From the NCBI GenBank assembly GCA_026419785.1, contig JAODTK010005576.1, positions 124,001-188,000 of the forward strand: DNA of 64,000 nt. Reading direction: 5' to 3'. Below the pieces are notes generated by a model. The model worked only from the letters and a program-made list of their open reading frames with translations. It was not told where the DNA came from and made no database searches. Positions within the stretch are counted from its first letter, which is position 1. Every line of letters starts with the position of its first letter. The translations under genes and the position numbers were made by a program. This DNA is from Sclerodactyla briareus (taxonomy: Eukaryota; Echinodermata; Holothuroidea; Dendrochirotida; Sclerodactylidae). Of the stretch, positions 10,636 to 23,745 are shown piece after piece.

Positions 10636-12270
10636 ATTTCGACTCTTGGCTTTTCATCTAATTGGCCTATTCAGGTCCGGCCAAGAAAGAAAATCGGCAC
10701 GTATGCAAAATTGACTAAGTGACGGCCCGTCGCTGTTGTCGGTGTGGTTGTTGTGATTGGGCGAGTGACCGATCTGTCGGCAGTTTGGCAAAAGGGGAAA
10801 TACAGTTGTTAGCGTTTGACATTTCATTTTCGTGAGGTTGACCGTTCCTCAAACAGTTTGTTTCTGGTCCTATATTCCAGAGATACATACATTTTCTTCA
10901 AGCCATTTTATTTTGCATGAAAACAATCAGGAAAAAGAATTTCCCGGAACTTAACAATTAAAAACAGTCAGTTTTAGATGGAATCATGCGGAGCGGGATC
11001 GCTAGAGTAGAGTACAAGGCGAAAGATAGAGACCATCCCCCCCCCCCATTTTTAATTTTTCGTTTTTTTTGAATAAAAAAATTTGGCAGGAAACTACCGA
11101 ATATAAGTTGAAATCTGGTTAGAGATATCATATGCAGCAAACATGGAAACGATAGTCTGAAATTTGTACTGATGGCCGAAGGGATTTGATCAATTGCTCC
11201 ATTGAGTGTCAAATTTTGCGTGCTAAGCGCCCAGTGTGATCGATGGTCTGCCTTCATTCTGAGCTTGAGTAAAAATTGGGCATGTTTAGGATTGGGCCAG
11301 ACAGAATTTTTTGGCATTCCAAAATTGAAAGGGTCCCGTGTATGTGGGTGAGAGGGAATAAAGGTAATTTTAATGCCCAAAAATTTTTTTTACTGTAGTA
11401 TTGCACCGGACTGCATCTGAAGACATTTAAATATTCAAATTTTCCATAGACCTTCCTTATCAGTCACCATTGCCAGATCCATGGCAAAACATAATCTCTA
11501 ACACCCCTCCCCCAATCATCAACCCTTCGCTACGCCATGACCAGGTACTCGTTTTTCCAGGTCAGTGGGTTCCCCCCGCTCCATTTCTGAAGAAACAGAT
11601 CGATCTCCATGCTGGCCAGTGTCCATAGTCACCTGCTCTTATTACAAGGAAATGGAAAGTATGTGCAGGGTTGTGCACGTATGACAGAATTTATTATTGA
11701 ATGATGGGAGGCTTTCCGATCTGGCCGGCCACTTGCCACACTTCGGCTGAAGGCTTTTAACCACTCTGTAACAGAAAGTTGTCTAAACTCGGGTTGGGGA
11801 CTTACCCATTTATTTTTTTCTCCAGCATGTAAAACATGCACTTTCGAGTATCTTATACAAAAAAACTGTATAGATTGGATACTGTGGTAGTGTCCTATGG
11901 GCAAGCCTTTTGCAACGTTCCCCCCCGTGTGCCGTCATTCCTTCATTCTCTCAAAAGAAATATCTCACGGGCAAAATGCTAGAACCTCCTCATGGGGTGT
12001 TGGTTTTTTCATATGTTCCTCTTTAACCTGGCTAGTTTCAAGCAAATCTGTGACATAACTATTGGCTTATACATGCACACTTCCTTTCTGAGTCCTCCTG
12101 CTTTCATATTACAATGTCTCTCCCACCGTTAGCCATCAGCAGGCGGCCATTTTTTGGTAACCAGGTTTCGTTGGTTCCCCACGCTGTCCCCCATTTCTGA
12201 CGACTCTTCTCCTGCTTTTCATCAATCTCTAACTTGGAGATGATGGGGCTGGGGTGGTCATGGCTGTTAT
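10636..12270. other. Unassigned non-coding stretch
   Basis: AT-rich sequence with a C run near 11,036-11,047. Minus-strand open frames at 10,958-11,380 and 11,629-11,904 show no recognisable domain and no splice context, so I treat them as chance. Confidence 0.45.
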
Positions 12271-15044
12271 CCTGGAGGGGGGGGGGGGTCCTCAACCCCC
12301 AGCAAAATCCACAAAACTGAATTTAACAATCCGCCAGTGAATTTGTTTCAGTGCTGGCGCTATTTCCAGTTCCAGGCGTATATATACACCATTCGTAAAC
12401 CCTCCGTCCCTTGCTTGCACATTGAATGTGTCATCTCTGTCGCTGGGTGGTCACCCAGCCACCCTCTTTTGTCCAATTTCCCTTGCCCCATTTCTGAGAA
12501 ATGGAACTTCTCTCTTGCCGGGTGCCGCCCACATCTACAATCCTCTTGTTTTTTCTCCCCCATCTCTCTCACTTGCGGGTGCCCTCCTGGTAAAAGCCAC
12601 TAGTTTTATATGTCAGGACTATATCACCCGTATCAAAATGGAATGCCATACACAGGTTTATGCATAATTCAAGAGCCTCTGCCTGCCGCTTTCAATCTGC
12701 AAAGTACGACATCTATCAGATGGGGGCTTTTTTTTCCTGGAAAGCCGTCCTCCGCTCCGCGACATTTTGTTCGTCATCACGCTCCCTGCCGAGTGCGGCT
12801 CATTTTAATAGACAAGGTCCTGAATGTGTCCATTTTTAATAGTGCCCTGGGAGGAGGCTTAGGAGAAAATGAATAGCGCTGTTGAGCAATAAAAAATTTA
12901 TACATGACATGAGGTTCCACAGTAGAGATTAGCGGTTGCTTTGTGTATTGTGTGTTCAAGATTGTGTCCTGAAAGGACTTTACTGAACTGTTTCAAGTCC
13001 TATAAGTTTATCAATATGGGAGTTCACTGTCAAATTAATGGATCAGAATGATAAATACAAGCCATGCATCCGACTAGACAATAAATAAATAACGTGGTGT
13101 TTGTTTGTACATTTTGTACAGTCTAATTTGCTTTTCCCTGTAACTCTTCCCTCCTCAAAAATTCATAGGTATCGCGCCGATGAAATTGACTTATATCAGT
13201 AGTCTAGTTTGAAGATGTGGAATAGTCAAACATATTTCTTGATGTAGGATTGAGCTTTTTCAATTAATTTTGTTTGGCTTGCTTTGTGATTATTGAACAT
13301 AACCATTCCCCTACTGTGATCATGTCCTGCAATACACCAAGCCCAACTAATCCACTTTGGTCTGACATGGTGGTCTGGTGTCCTGTTTTATTACCCTATA
13401 TCTGCCCTCAGTCAATAAGGAAAGTAATTGCTGCACGATTGACTGTGACCACCGGGGGGTTGAAGTATGATGGTCATGTAATTATGTCTGGCTTTCCTAC
13501 TTTCCTTTTATCCTATACATCATTCATTATGAGAGCCAAACCCCCAGACAAATGTTGAGCTGATCCGAGTGCACCGACTGATCAGTCATTTCAAACGAGT
13601 ACTTCTGGAACGCTAATAACAAACTATGCTTTGAACTGGCCAATCCTTTGACTTATTCAAACCCAATTTTTACTTTTTAAGATTTTTTTTTTTTTTGAAA
13701 CCCCAAATTTACCAAAAAACGCAATGCTTCGCAAACAGTGCATTTGCGCTGGCAAAACCCGCGATCGCGCTTTGTCCGAGCCCTATATATACCTTGCATG
13801 CGCATCAGCTATTGGGATGGTGAACTTAAGCAGTTTTCAACCACGTTTTACTATAGACTTGCTCAGAATCCCGCATGTGGTACTGTGAACATAGGCCCAA
13901 TTGATTTTTTATTTCCTTGTTTGTGATGAATGGACAGAGGTCCGACTGGTCTTAATGGCAAATTATGATGTAGCTGGCGCTAATAGTGGCGCATTTCTCA
14001 GATGGGGTACAACCATTCATTGAACAGTTAGATGCCTTGTGCTGAATGATGAGGTAGATTACTCCGTATTTTCTTTTATATGTGTTTACATTCATATTCT
14101 GGGAAAACTTGGGGGGCGTGGGATGTATTGTTAGTCCCATTAAACCAGATTATCTGAATAGTTGCAGCTCCTATAAGTTGTAGTACAACTGGTCAAATTG
14201 TTGCAGTTCTGCAGTGGACAAAGGCCTGGCTCAAGGTGCTGGGGATGTCCATTCGGGGTAGAGGTTCGTGGGGGCGGGGGAATGTTTCAATCCTATCGTA
14301 TAACTCCCAAACAGTCCGAAACTGTGTAGACATTGTAAACCTATTTCTTTGGTGGTGTCACACTTGTTCAGGTAAACGTATCAAATTTGAGTCCCCCATG
14401 ATTTCCAGCTCATTAGGGCCCTGAATTATGCTCAGATGGGCATTCAAAAAAGCATATCATACAAGATGAATTTTGGCAGGGAATGGACAGTTATACATGG
14501 AAGTTGTACAACATTTTGGGCAGGGGCAAGGCATTAGTTGAGTGTGCAATTGAATGCCTCAGAAGTGTGAAAAATGGTTTGCACACATCGAAGTACTGGT
14601 GCAGGGAAATTTGGGCGACCTTCCATATTCCATCCACGCCCCCCCCCCACCCCCATCTTTTTGTTCTACAGGACCCTACATGCTCACAGTAGATGGTGGT
14701 TGGGATTAAATGAAGCTGACCCAGGAAAATAATTGAAATATTTCATGTACTGCAACCCATATATGGCAATCTGTCTCTATATAGGAGTGATTCAACTGGA
14801 TGGAAAATTTTTGGGCAGAAATACGGGGCAAGTGTGAGAGAGCTTCACATTCTTCTTGCATCTGCCTACCTACAATTATTGCAAAAATTCAGAGTCAAAC
14901 ATTGAAAAGCAGCACAATTTTTTAGCTTCAAACCATCTAAAGCTGGTTGAGCTATTGTGATTCCCCTGTCCTTCTATCTACTACTTCCTGTGGGTCCACA
15001 TTGGGGGGACTCTTGGCTTTTTTTTTTGACTTTTGACTGTCCTT
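12271..15044. other. Unassigned non-coding stretch
   Basis: It starts with a 12-base G run (12,277-12,288). It contains a T run near 13,682-13,696 and a C-rich stretch at 14,638-14,655. Several short overlapping frames exist near 12,340-12,880 on both strands, but none has a recognisable protein signature. Confidence 0.45.
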
Positions 15045-15560
15045 CGATCATGTTTGATTGATGTTGGCCAAATTGAACATATGATATTGACCCTAAGGAC
15101 ATGTCTGACCTTGTGAATGTCAAGGTCAAAGGTCATAAAAGGCAATCACAATTGGCCATTCTGTTCACAACTACAAAATGTAATCTTCTACTACCAAAAG
15201 CTTAGAATTGTCTTGAAACTCCGTCATAGTTCATTGGGTAAGCGCTTCCTTTCAAATTGTACACAGATTTTGATCGGAACGTCATATAATGCATTAGAGT
15301 TAAAACAGTGACATCTGGTGAAAAGAAATATCATAGGCCCCTAAACGGTCATACTTTGATGAATGTGGACCGAACTTTGGAAATCAATGGTTCATGGACC
15401 CCTGTGACAACTTTGACCTTGTGAAGGTCAAGATCAAAAGGTTATTAAAGAGGAATAAGGACTATTTTGTTAATCTACAAAATGCATTTTCTGCTTATTA
15501 AGAGGACTGGACTGTCTCAAATTGCATGCTGTTTTCTCAAAAGTGCTTCTTCTGACATGT
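15045..15560. repeat. Diverged direct repeat of about 307 bp
   Basis: GACCTTGTGAATGTCAAGGTCAAAGGTCAT-type sequence at about 15,109 recurs as GACCTTGTGAAGGTCAAGATCAAAAGG at about 15,416. Both are followed by a CTACAAAATG..TTTTCT block and a TGTCTTGAAA / TGTCTCAAAT block. It is another GGTCA-rich tandem repeat, with two units visible. Confidence 0.5.
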
Positions 15561-15659
15561 TCACAAATTTACAGTCCATGTTATCGAAGTAGTTTAAAGG
15601 TTGTGATTCCTGGAACAGTTGACATATTTCCCATGACCTTTTTCATTTCTCCCATACTT

Positions 15660-16260
15660 CACTCGAAGATCTGACCTCCCAATTCCAGGGTCGTTCTTTC
15701 CGAAGTTAGTGACGTTGGTAATTACCAGATAGCGTGAATCAAACGTACTGCTTTCAAAAGTTTATGTGACGCATACAAGAACCCCTCGGTTTTTTTGTCC
15801 GCTCTACCTGTATATACGTTTTTTTTAATTACAGTATATACGAGGTCCGAAAGAACGCGGCACTAGCTAGCTGCGAGTGAGATTCTGGCCTCGCAATCCA
15901 GCTGTACTGTAAGGTCCGAATTGCTATACCGACTTACGTACACAGCCGAGGCGGCGATTCGCGCAGGTCCACTCGAACGTGACACGTGATATTTCTCGTT
16001 CTAAGTACTAACGGAATAACATGGAATCTCCCTTCTAATATGAGATGTACGTAACAGAGCAAAGATCGGAACAATAGATTATTGAACCCAAGATTTCGGA
16101 GGCAGTTTTGCACAAGTTTGAGGCAGAAGGTTTCCGTACTTCGTTCGTTTACGTATGAGCCTATCTTAATAACTGGTAGGTCTAGCCAAGTAGTACATAC
16201 TACAGCACAAATCACGTCCTACAACTTGTGTGTGACGCGGGTGAGCATCTAACGGTCTGA
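15660..16260. other. CpG-bearing non-repetitive segment
   Basis: This segment has locally higher CpG than its surroundings (CGAGGTCCGAAAGAACGCGG, CCGAGGCGGCGATTCGCGC). A short inverted pair CGTTCTTTC / GAAAGAACG (near 15,692 and 15,850) and a direct pair GTATATACG flanking a T tract (near 15,811 and 15,833) are also present. A promoter is possible. The minus-strand open frame at 15,934-16,215 has no recognised domain. Confidence 0.2.
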
Positions 16261-16446
16261 TATATTTGCGTGAATTTTCTAACTAACCCTTGTTATACTT
16301 GAACGTTTGTCAATCGATTCCAGATAATTTATAAATTATTAAGGCCTATCAGCAATTCCCTAACTTCTTGGTTCATTAATATTTTTGCTCGCCATTGGTA
16401 TTAGTCATTGTCTTACTTCTATTGATTTGATACAGGGCTCTTGCTA

Positions 16447-16665
16447 GGTCAACCATCCATAAACTAGTGGCCCTGGTCGAGAATCTTTGTATGATTTACG
16501 ATCGCTACTGGCAAAAATGACCATATGGTCAGTTTGTGTGGTAATGTACTTCGTATTGATTATACAGTCTGGGTCAAACCATCCCCTAAACTATGGCCCT
16601 GGTCGGATCTTCGTAAGTGATGACGATCGCCACTTGGTCAAAAATGACAAATAATGGTCAGCCTC
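16447..16665. repeat. Tandem duplication, two units of about 125 bp
   Basis: The first unit (from 16,447) reads GGTCAACCATCCATAAACTA..GGCCCTGGTCG, then ACGATCGC.ACTGG..AAAAATGAC..ATGGTCAG. The second (from 16,572) repeats the same order with scattered substitutions. Confidence 0.7.
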
Positions 16666-16851
16666 TTATCCGCCCCTTTTAATATTAGCTAATGTAATGT
16701 AATGTAGGAACTCCCATTCCACAACCGAGGTCTTCTTCTTCTTAGTTGAGATGGTGATACATTAGAAAAGCAGAACATTTTTTTTAGCCTGATTCAGATA
16801 CATTCAAACCAGCAACTAATTGTTCTATTAGAAGCATCAAACAGGGAGGGA

Positions 16852-16925
16852 TGTGTGGTCAAGGACTGCAATACTAGATGACCTGAATGTGTGGTCAGGG
16901 ACGGCAATACATATGAGACCTGTTG
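16852..16925. repeat. Short tandem duplication of about 43 bp
   Basis: TGTGTGGTCAAGGACTGCAA is followed by ATACTAGATGACCTG, and again TGTGTGGTCAGGGACGGCAA is followed by ATACATATGAGACCTG. Confidence 0.7.
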
Positions 16926-17009
16926 GTAGCTGAACTTCAGCAGTCCTCTTCAAGTAACATAAGTAATGAGCATGCAAGTAGAGATGCCTTCTACACAGAG
17001 TCTGAATAG

Positions 17010-17600
17010 ACAAATTTGTATGTAGTACCGGAGTGGGGTGAGCAAGAATCGATTAGATTTTGGGCAAAAATTCACTAATTTGGTAGGCTAAACTATCCTA
17101 TTTTTATGTACTTTATATTAATGGTCAGGGTCGTTCGCAAGATTGCAGATGAACTATAGGTGAGATGGTTATTTTATTGATTACAATAAGTGCAGGAAGT
17201 GAGGTAGTGTTCTTATTATGTTTCCCGGCATAAACTATGCTAATTAAGTTGTCTAAAGGGGTTAACCACCATCCTGTCCCAAAACTGTTCCAAACGAGAT
17301 CCAAGTCAGTGGACTCCATCAATGATCACATTTGCATAATTCCACGAAATCTCGGAAACCTGGCAAGGAATGGTGCACTGGTTAGTTTCATTTGTGCATC
17401 AGGATTCAAGGTCAAGATTAATTCGAGGGTAACTGATTCTATGGGATTTTGTGTGGTATCTCGTTGGGTGAACCCAACCTGATTATATATTGGGTCCAGA
17501 TTTGACTAATACAGCTGCATAATAGCCTATTTTATATAATTTATGTGTTTAGAGCTCTAGAGCAAGATTATTCTCATTGTTTCACTTTGTTCTTCATATG
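17010..17600 (+). repeat. Dispersed repeat R2, two partial copies
   Basis: Two stretches (about 17,015-17,135 and 17,440-17,590) show R2 words in R2 order: GTAGTACCGGAGTGGGG, GATTAGATTTTGGGCAAAA and TTCACTAATTTGG; then TCGTTGGGTGAAC, GATTATATATTGGG, TTTATGTGTTTAGAGCTC and AGCAAGATTA. Better copies are at 23,056-23,745 and inside the 1-kb units at 25,030-32,580. Confidence 0.45.
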
Positions 17601-18274
17601 ACTTGATAAAGTCCATTGAAACTGTAACCTAATTGATTACATGAGTCGCATCAATGTGGTGGCTGTCAAGTGGATTCGAACTGATTGCTCATCCATTTAC
17701 TGGTTACTGCTTGAATCTCTGATGAGGAATCGTACTGTATGTAGATCTACATACTGACTTGGGAAAATAATCCTCAGTGAGCTTCCCTTCACTCAACTTT
17801 ACTTAAGGTGTCACTAATCAACACACTTACTAGCACAGTACTGACCGCGCTAAGAAGCCGCTTGATTGAGAATTGTACCTAAAATAGAGGGGGGCTATAA
17901 CTCTCCATATATAACCCCAATCTAATAGTACCATATTGTCTCCAGGACTTTGTTTTACAATTCTCAAATTCCCCGAAAATCCAATATTATCAATTATTAT
18001 TGTTTTTTGCGTGGCTCAAGTGACCAGTGCATGTGCCTTGTGACGTGGAGTCACCACAAACAGGGAGGAAATAAGATGGTTGCACCATCTACTATAATAT
18101 AATAATTTATTTTAATTAATAATCATCCAATTACGTGTAGCTTACATTATTTCGTAAATCCCAATATTATTTTTTTAATAATAATCACCATGATCCCGTT
18201 AACCCCTAATTGTTGATGATTCCCATAAGCGTGATATGAGTTATACTTGTATCCACATCACATATTTTATAGTA
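17601..18274. other. Unassigned non-coding stretch
   Basis: AT-rich sequence with TAATAAT-type simple sequence near 18,090-18,180. I see no gene. Confidence 0.5.
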
Positions 18275-18835
18275 GGTCACTTTCAGTGGGTTGACTCCTG
18301 GGGTATAACGAGGCATGGTAGCCCTCGCAGTCCTAAAAATTGTCCCCAAATGGCATGTTTATGTTCACTGTCAGAATAAATGAAGCTGCTATTATTTAAA
18401 ACACGCCTGAGACAGGGAGGAGATGGATGGTCAGCCAGGTGCCAGCGTGAGGTCATCCTGGTCTTAATTATTATTGTTTCGCTCAGTTTCCCGACTTGGC
18501 AGCGAAAAGCCATAAATTTAGTTACACCAGCCCCAGTCAGTCACAGGTGGTCCACGGAGCGACCCCATATATGAAGTCGCTATGATACTGATAGGATCGT
18601 GGATTGCTGGGTGTGCATAAAGTTGTGTGAACTTCGTGCTGGGTTCCGCGCCAGGAACAAGACTTTTCCTGCGGGTCCCAACGAAAAGGGTTTTTTGGGA
18701 CGCGCACGGCTTGCCATGACTGTCATGAGTGTGTACGTTTGGTTCGGAGGGGATGTTTCCTGCGATCCGGGAATACCCGACTTAGAGGCTAAAATATACA
18801 AGCTAACTTTCACTGGGTGACCTATTGCGCCATCA
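18275..18835. other. Non-repetitive segment, candidate regulatory element
   Basis: This is balanced-composition, CpG-containing sequence without the repeat words seen around it. It includes TTAATTATTATTGTTTCGCTC and several palindromic short words (TTCCGCGCCAGGAA near 18,645). Both strands carry 60-77-codon open frames, none recognisable. I flag it as possible conserved non-coding sequence only. Confidence 0.15.
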
Positions 18836-20235
18836 AATTCCGTAATACATTTTTTTTTTTTTTTTTAATTAACCTAGGGCTCAAGCCAAGTAAAAATAAA
18901 CATGTGTATCGTCTGAATTTTTGGAACTATAGAGGAGAAGACTTCTCTTTTTTTTTACTTTTTTTCATGTTTTAAAAAGTCCAAAAGACGGCATATTCAC
19001 AATATGCTAACATATCCACATCAAATGACTTATTTTTTTATAGAGTGATGAAAAGTATATACCTAGTGGGCACACAAGTGTACAGAAATGCTGTATAGTC
19101 ATAACATCTTGCAAGCAGTAGAAAGAATTTACTCATTAGACATCGTTTGAACAAGTTAAAACACATTTTCGCATAATGATAACTTTCCCAACTTCCCCAC
19201 AAAAGAAAGCAGGAGGACGATCAACATCTGTTATTTTTCACTTCACCGTATTATTTTTAAAGTGTATTGGTTGGCGGTGAGCGGCCAACGAACAAGCGAC
19301 GGCGAACTTTGCATGACGTCACAACAATACAAATTTCGTTGTGCAGCACCACTCGGTAGTGAATCACATACTCTCATATATATAGCAATTAATGTGGACA
19401 GCAAAAATGTGTGAAATTACCATTTGATTTCAATTACTAAATTGACGGGTGCAGTATATTGTTTTCATATCTTAATTGGCGACAATCATCTTTAAGCATC
19501 TCGGCCTTACGTTGAGTATGTTTACTCAACATTTTATTGTTAACGTTCACACTTAATTTTTCATAACCTTCCACTGAGAGCCCACCTTGTTAAATCATGC
19601 AATGCCGCAAAGTTGATGCCAACTCTGCTATATCATCATAATTAAAGCCTATCGCCGTACCTCAGGGCTCTCGAATAATTTTGTACCCCAAGCCCAGTTT
19701 GAGCCTGATAGCCCATCATGTGCATTCACCAAATGTTTTTTTCTCCCTCTTTACATTGCTGATCTTAATCATAATGATGGAATATTCATAACAATTGGCT
19801 AAATTGACTTGGTCGATCCAAGGGACCCACTTGGCCCTAAGCCTATCTACTCTATCCAGTGGTGTCAACAATTGTTTATGGCCCCCAACCAGTCATTCCT
19901 TGACATATGTCAACTCAAACGGGACACTGTTGATTGACCAGATACTGTTTGCTTGGTGAAAGTCACAGCAATTAAGCCATTTATGTAAAAATTTCAAAAC
20001 TGTATCCCCCGACAATACAATTAATTTCCTTGAAAACGTGGTCATAATGTACCTATTGGAGGCGCTCCTTTTCGCTTGTTTGCAGATTAGGGATACAGTC
20101 CATATAAGTGTTGTTAAATTGAAGCCATAACATCTGGAAGAAACAAGCAAAGTAATCATCTTTGAGATGTTTAAAACTTGGACCCAATGGTTCATTGACT
20201 CTTTTGATTTCTGACGTCAACATCAGAGGTCCTTA
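18836..20235. other. Unassigned non-coding stretch
   Basis: It begins with a T-rich run (18,850-18,866) and is AT-rich throughout. The minus-strand open frame at 19,893-20,195 has no recognised domain. Confidence 0.5.
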
Positions 20236-20525
20236 AAGGGGCACAATCGCCATTGTGTGAAATTGTTTTTTTGACCTCTGTAATTCGGCTTTCTCCAGTG
20301 AATGTTGACTAATGATGAACAATTTATTGACTGCTAGTGACCTGCTGTTGCGCATATGAAGATCATTGTCAAAAGCACAATCACCATTGCTCAGACTGCC
20401 TCCTCCCGCTTTCTCCATTGATGTTGACTAAAGTGAGTAACACTGTCTCATTGGCTGCTAAGACCTATTCGCCCTATGGAGATCAAATTGCAAAAGCCAT
20501 AAGCCATTGCTTCAGACGCCCCATT
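20236..20525. repeat. Tandem repeat, about three units of 120-140 bp
   Basis: GGCACAATCGCCATTG (20,238), AGCACAATCACCATTGCTCAG (20,376) and AGCCATAAGCCATTGCTTCAG (20,493) head successive units. Each is followed by a CTTTCTCCA(G/T)TGA.TGTTGACTAA block (the third unit is incomplete). Confidence 0.6.
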
Positions 20526-21764
20526 GCCTCATGATCTTGAAAATATTAACACAATGTTAGTTTGTACATATCGTCTTGGTACATTGTTCATTTGAGGCTA
20601 CACGCACCATTGGCTCTGTTTTCTACCTCCTTGACCACCTATCCTTTTCCCATTACGTTGTATTTGATCAGTCGCCTCACGGCAACATTGCACGGGGGAG
20701 CGGGGGTTGTCCACCATTTTTTGCCGAGAACGTGACTTGCCTCACAGGTGTAAAACTCTTCTCATCTCTCCGCACTATTGGGTGCACACGATCAATCCCT
20801 TCTCAATTCAGTTTCATGTGTTTTCTCACACAAGTGAATCCCCCGTAGGTTTGGAAGAGAAAAGACTCCTTCCCTATCTGTCTAATAGGAGACTAAAATA
20901 GAGAACCTGATTTGATAATAATCTTACACTTGACCATCTCAAAGACAGCACGGTATACTTAACTGGGTCAGCTTCAGTGCACCGAGGGCGCTTGGATGAT
21001 ACTATACATGACTACAGTACAAGCATTGGAATATACCATATTCAGTCCGCTCAAGCGCACCATCTCCTGTAACTCCCACCACTTTTTTGCAATCAGGTGA
21101 TTACCCCTAACACATGGGCTGCAGAATTCTCCAACATTGATTGCTCAAAATAGAACCCGTCACTAAACCACATCCAAAATATCGCACAAGGTTGAAAGCA
21201 AACCATGCTTGCTATTTCAACGCGTGCACCTGCCTGCCCCCATCGACATCTGTTCTGCCCCCCCACCCTCTACAACCCCCCCCATCTACATCCTCCCACC
21301 CCTATATATCCTGCCCCCCCCGACATCCCTGCCCCCCCTACTCCTGCCCCCCCATTAATAAAAACGCACAAACGACGTTCATTCAGCCTAATACCTCTAG
21401 TATAGCCTTGCATCCGCTCTGTACGTCATTACAGGTACATATCAAACTCCGAATGGCCTATATGAATACAACCACACCTCTGGCATGCCACCACATTAAC
21501 CCTTGCCTCTCATTTCGGAATGAGTACCAATGCAAGAAACGGCCTAAAATTTGATTGTAAATGTGCTGAAAAGCATTGCTGCAAACTATTAATCTCCGTA
21601 ATTGTCCATCCTAAACGTTGCAAGCGCCCTGGACCTTAGCGTAATAAATACGGTAACATGTGGTTCTTGGGCCACTCAATCCGCAGGTATAAATAATAAT
21701 ATATTATACATTTATTATAAGCACCTTTTCAAAAATACCACGCGCTGAAAGACAACAAACACAA
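20526..21764. other. Unassigned stretch with a C-rich low-complexity tract
   Basis: The stretch 21,230-21,355 is C-rich low complexity (CTGCCCCCC repeated with CCTCCCACC spacers). It creates a 137-codon proline-rich open frame on the + strand that I regard as artefactual. The rest shows nothing recognisable. Confidence 0.5.
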
Positions 21765-22067
21765 ATAACACTAGTGTCCAAAATTTTGAGGTGTCTCTTG
21801 AAGGAGCAGCAGAGGTTCTTTGACAACTTCAGCTGGGAGGGCATCCCGCTTCGGGCTGTGCAGAGAGTCAAGCACCTATTCACCAGTAACAAGACACCGT
21901 TTACATCAGCACTTCTAACTTTCAGGATTACTTCCAGAAAATATGTCATTGATCGATGCATCCCCTGCACTGGGGCTGAAGTGGTTAGATGGCCTGGCTA
22001 TTTTGTCGCTGTTGGGGTGGTGCGCCCGGTGACCACTGTTAATGAACATCTGGCACGCTGGAGCTGA
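21765..22067 (+). CDS. Unrecognised open frame, possible exon
   Basis: A roughly 97-codon open frame ends in a stop at 22,065. It has ordinary protein-like composition (LKEQQRFFDNFSWEGIPL, AVQRVKHLFTSNKTPF) in an otherwise repeat-rich, stop-rich neighbourhood. There is no in-frame ATG near its start, so if real it is an internal or terminal exon entered through an AG near 21,773, where the polypyrimidine tract is weak. The minus strand is also open over much of the interval (21,704-21,970), which lowers confidence. I recognise no domain. It could be a degraded transposon frame. Confidence 0.2.
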   Translation: MTLVSKILRCLLKEQQRFFDNFSWEGIPLRAVQRVKHLFTSNKTPFTSALLTFRITSRKYVIDRCIPCTGAEVVRWPGYFVAVGVVRPVTTVNEHLARWS

Positions 22068-23055
22068 GTTTTCGGAGAATCCATGTGATGTTTTTGAGCG
22101 TGGGGGGCGTTTTTCAGGGTATTTGCGTCGGAAAGCATTAATCAGATTATCAGTTAGTTCTATTTTTATGGTTTCCTGTGTTTTATCTTCGCTTTATTTG
22201 GAACACCTCCAGTGTTTCATATATTCTTGAATAACCAAACTATCAAGACGTCACACATGCCAGCATATTGGACGCACAAGGATATAGGAAAAGAAATCAA
22301 AATTTCTGCAGAATTATTGTAGAATATTCTTCTCAAATTTCTCTCTCGACCTTGTGCATTTAACCCACATATCATTTTGAGACACCTGCATACTTATTGG
22401 GCATGGCCAGACAGGGGTTGGTGCTGTACCTAGTGATATTTGTAAAATAGCAACCTTCGAAAGTTGTCACCATTGATATGGATTACTGATTACCCCCCTC
22501 GTTTTCCTCCCTCCCCCCCTCCTGCACTCCATCTCAGAAGCTGAGATAGTCTCACGGATCATACAGTTACATAGCTTATTGCGTATATCAAAGATATATG
22601 TTATTCAATCAAGCCACATTGATCTTCTGTTTACTGGCAACACATTTACCTAGGAGTTCAGACAGTGGTATAGCTAAAGATAGCTCTGGCTCTGGAGGAC
22701 CCTGGGAATGGGGTCCAAACAAAGAAGGGCACTATTTACCCCTCTCCCATTCACAACAAATGCATTTAAAGGCAATGGTTCATATACAGTCATCTGAAAG
22801 CACTTTTGGTGCTTTCTATATGTTACATTATGACAGCCGAACTCCAGACTGAATTTTCCCAATTTGAATGTACCGATAAGGCACATCAGGCTGTAGCAAA
22901 ATTCGCATGGTGACATTATGGGGGGAACCTCCAGATCCCCTGTACTACAAAAAAGTCAAGTGAAACATGTGTACTTTCGAAAATATTGTTGGACTAAACA
23001 AACTGACATAGGATCGGATAAAAAACCACAGAATCATTCACATAGGAAAGAATTA
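22068..23055. other. Unassigned non-coding stretch
   Basis: Contains a C/T-rich tract at about 22,494-22,530. No gene or repeat that I can support. Confidence 0.5.
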
Positions 23056-23745
23056 TCTGATCAATTGTTTGTCTCGCCTGAATGAAATTAGGAGGAGACT
23101 TAGTGGTCACTATGGCTTGTGTGTTTGTATGTGTGTTGCGAAAAAAAATACTCTTGATTAAGTAGTGTTAATTAGCCAATTTCATGTAATTTGTTTGAGC
23201 TCCTTAGCAAGATTGCGCACGATGGTGGGTGGGACCTATGGGGATGTAGCTTGGCCTATAGTAACAGGATAGCCAGTAGATGAAACTGATTAGATTTCAG
23301 TCAAAATCATGCTGATAAGTACCCTAACTTGCATATTTCATGCACAATTGTAAAGTTTGTCGGATTTTCACGAAACTTGGTGGACAGGGTCTACCTTCAG
23401 TCCCGATAAATTAGGAGTCAGTCGTCAAAGGTCATTTGAGGTGTTTAATTTGCAAATATTATTTTGCAAAAAAGTCTGGGAATTTTCAGATGTGAAACAT
23501 TGTGGATGTGATACAGTTGGGTACACAAAAATTTGAGGTAGGGTCAGTCCAGAAGGTCATTTAAGGTCGTCTAAATTGCATAATTATGCAATTGTTGGAA
23601 ATTTTGTAAGATTTCATTGAAACTTGGATGATGTGCACACATATGGTTCTGAGATATTTGAAGGTAGATTGGTGTCAGTTAGAGGTCAGTACTGTGTCTA
23701 AATTTGCAAATTTCGCTAATTTAACATTTGTCATATTTTAATAGG
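23056..23745 (+). repeat. Dispersed repeat R2, longest stand-alone copy
   Basis: It opens with TTTGTCTCGCCTGAATGAAA, AGGAGGAGACTTAGTGG and TCACTATGGC, then a TG-rich stretch. Next come AGCAAGATTGCGCACGA, GATGAAACTGATTAGATTT, TTTGTCGGATTTTCACGAAA and CTTGGTGGACAGGG. It then passes into GGTCATTTGAGGT-containing units with TGCATAATTATGCAATT spacers. The same order occurs at 25,690, 26,700, 31,260 and 32,230. The class is unknown and there is no ORF. Confidence 0.65.

Noticed and set aside
21141..21554. 137-codon proline-rich open frame
   Set aside because: The core is a C-rich low-complexity tract (CTGCCCCCC repeats), which would encode proline by composition.
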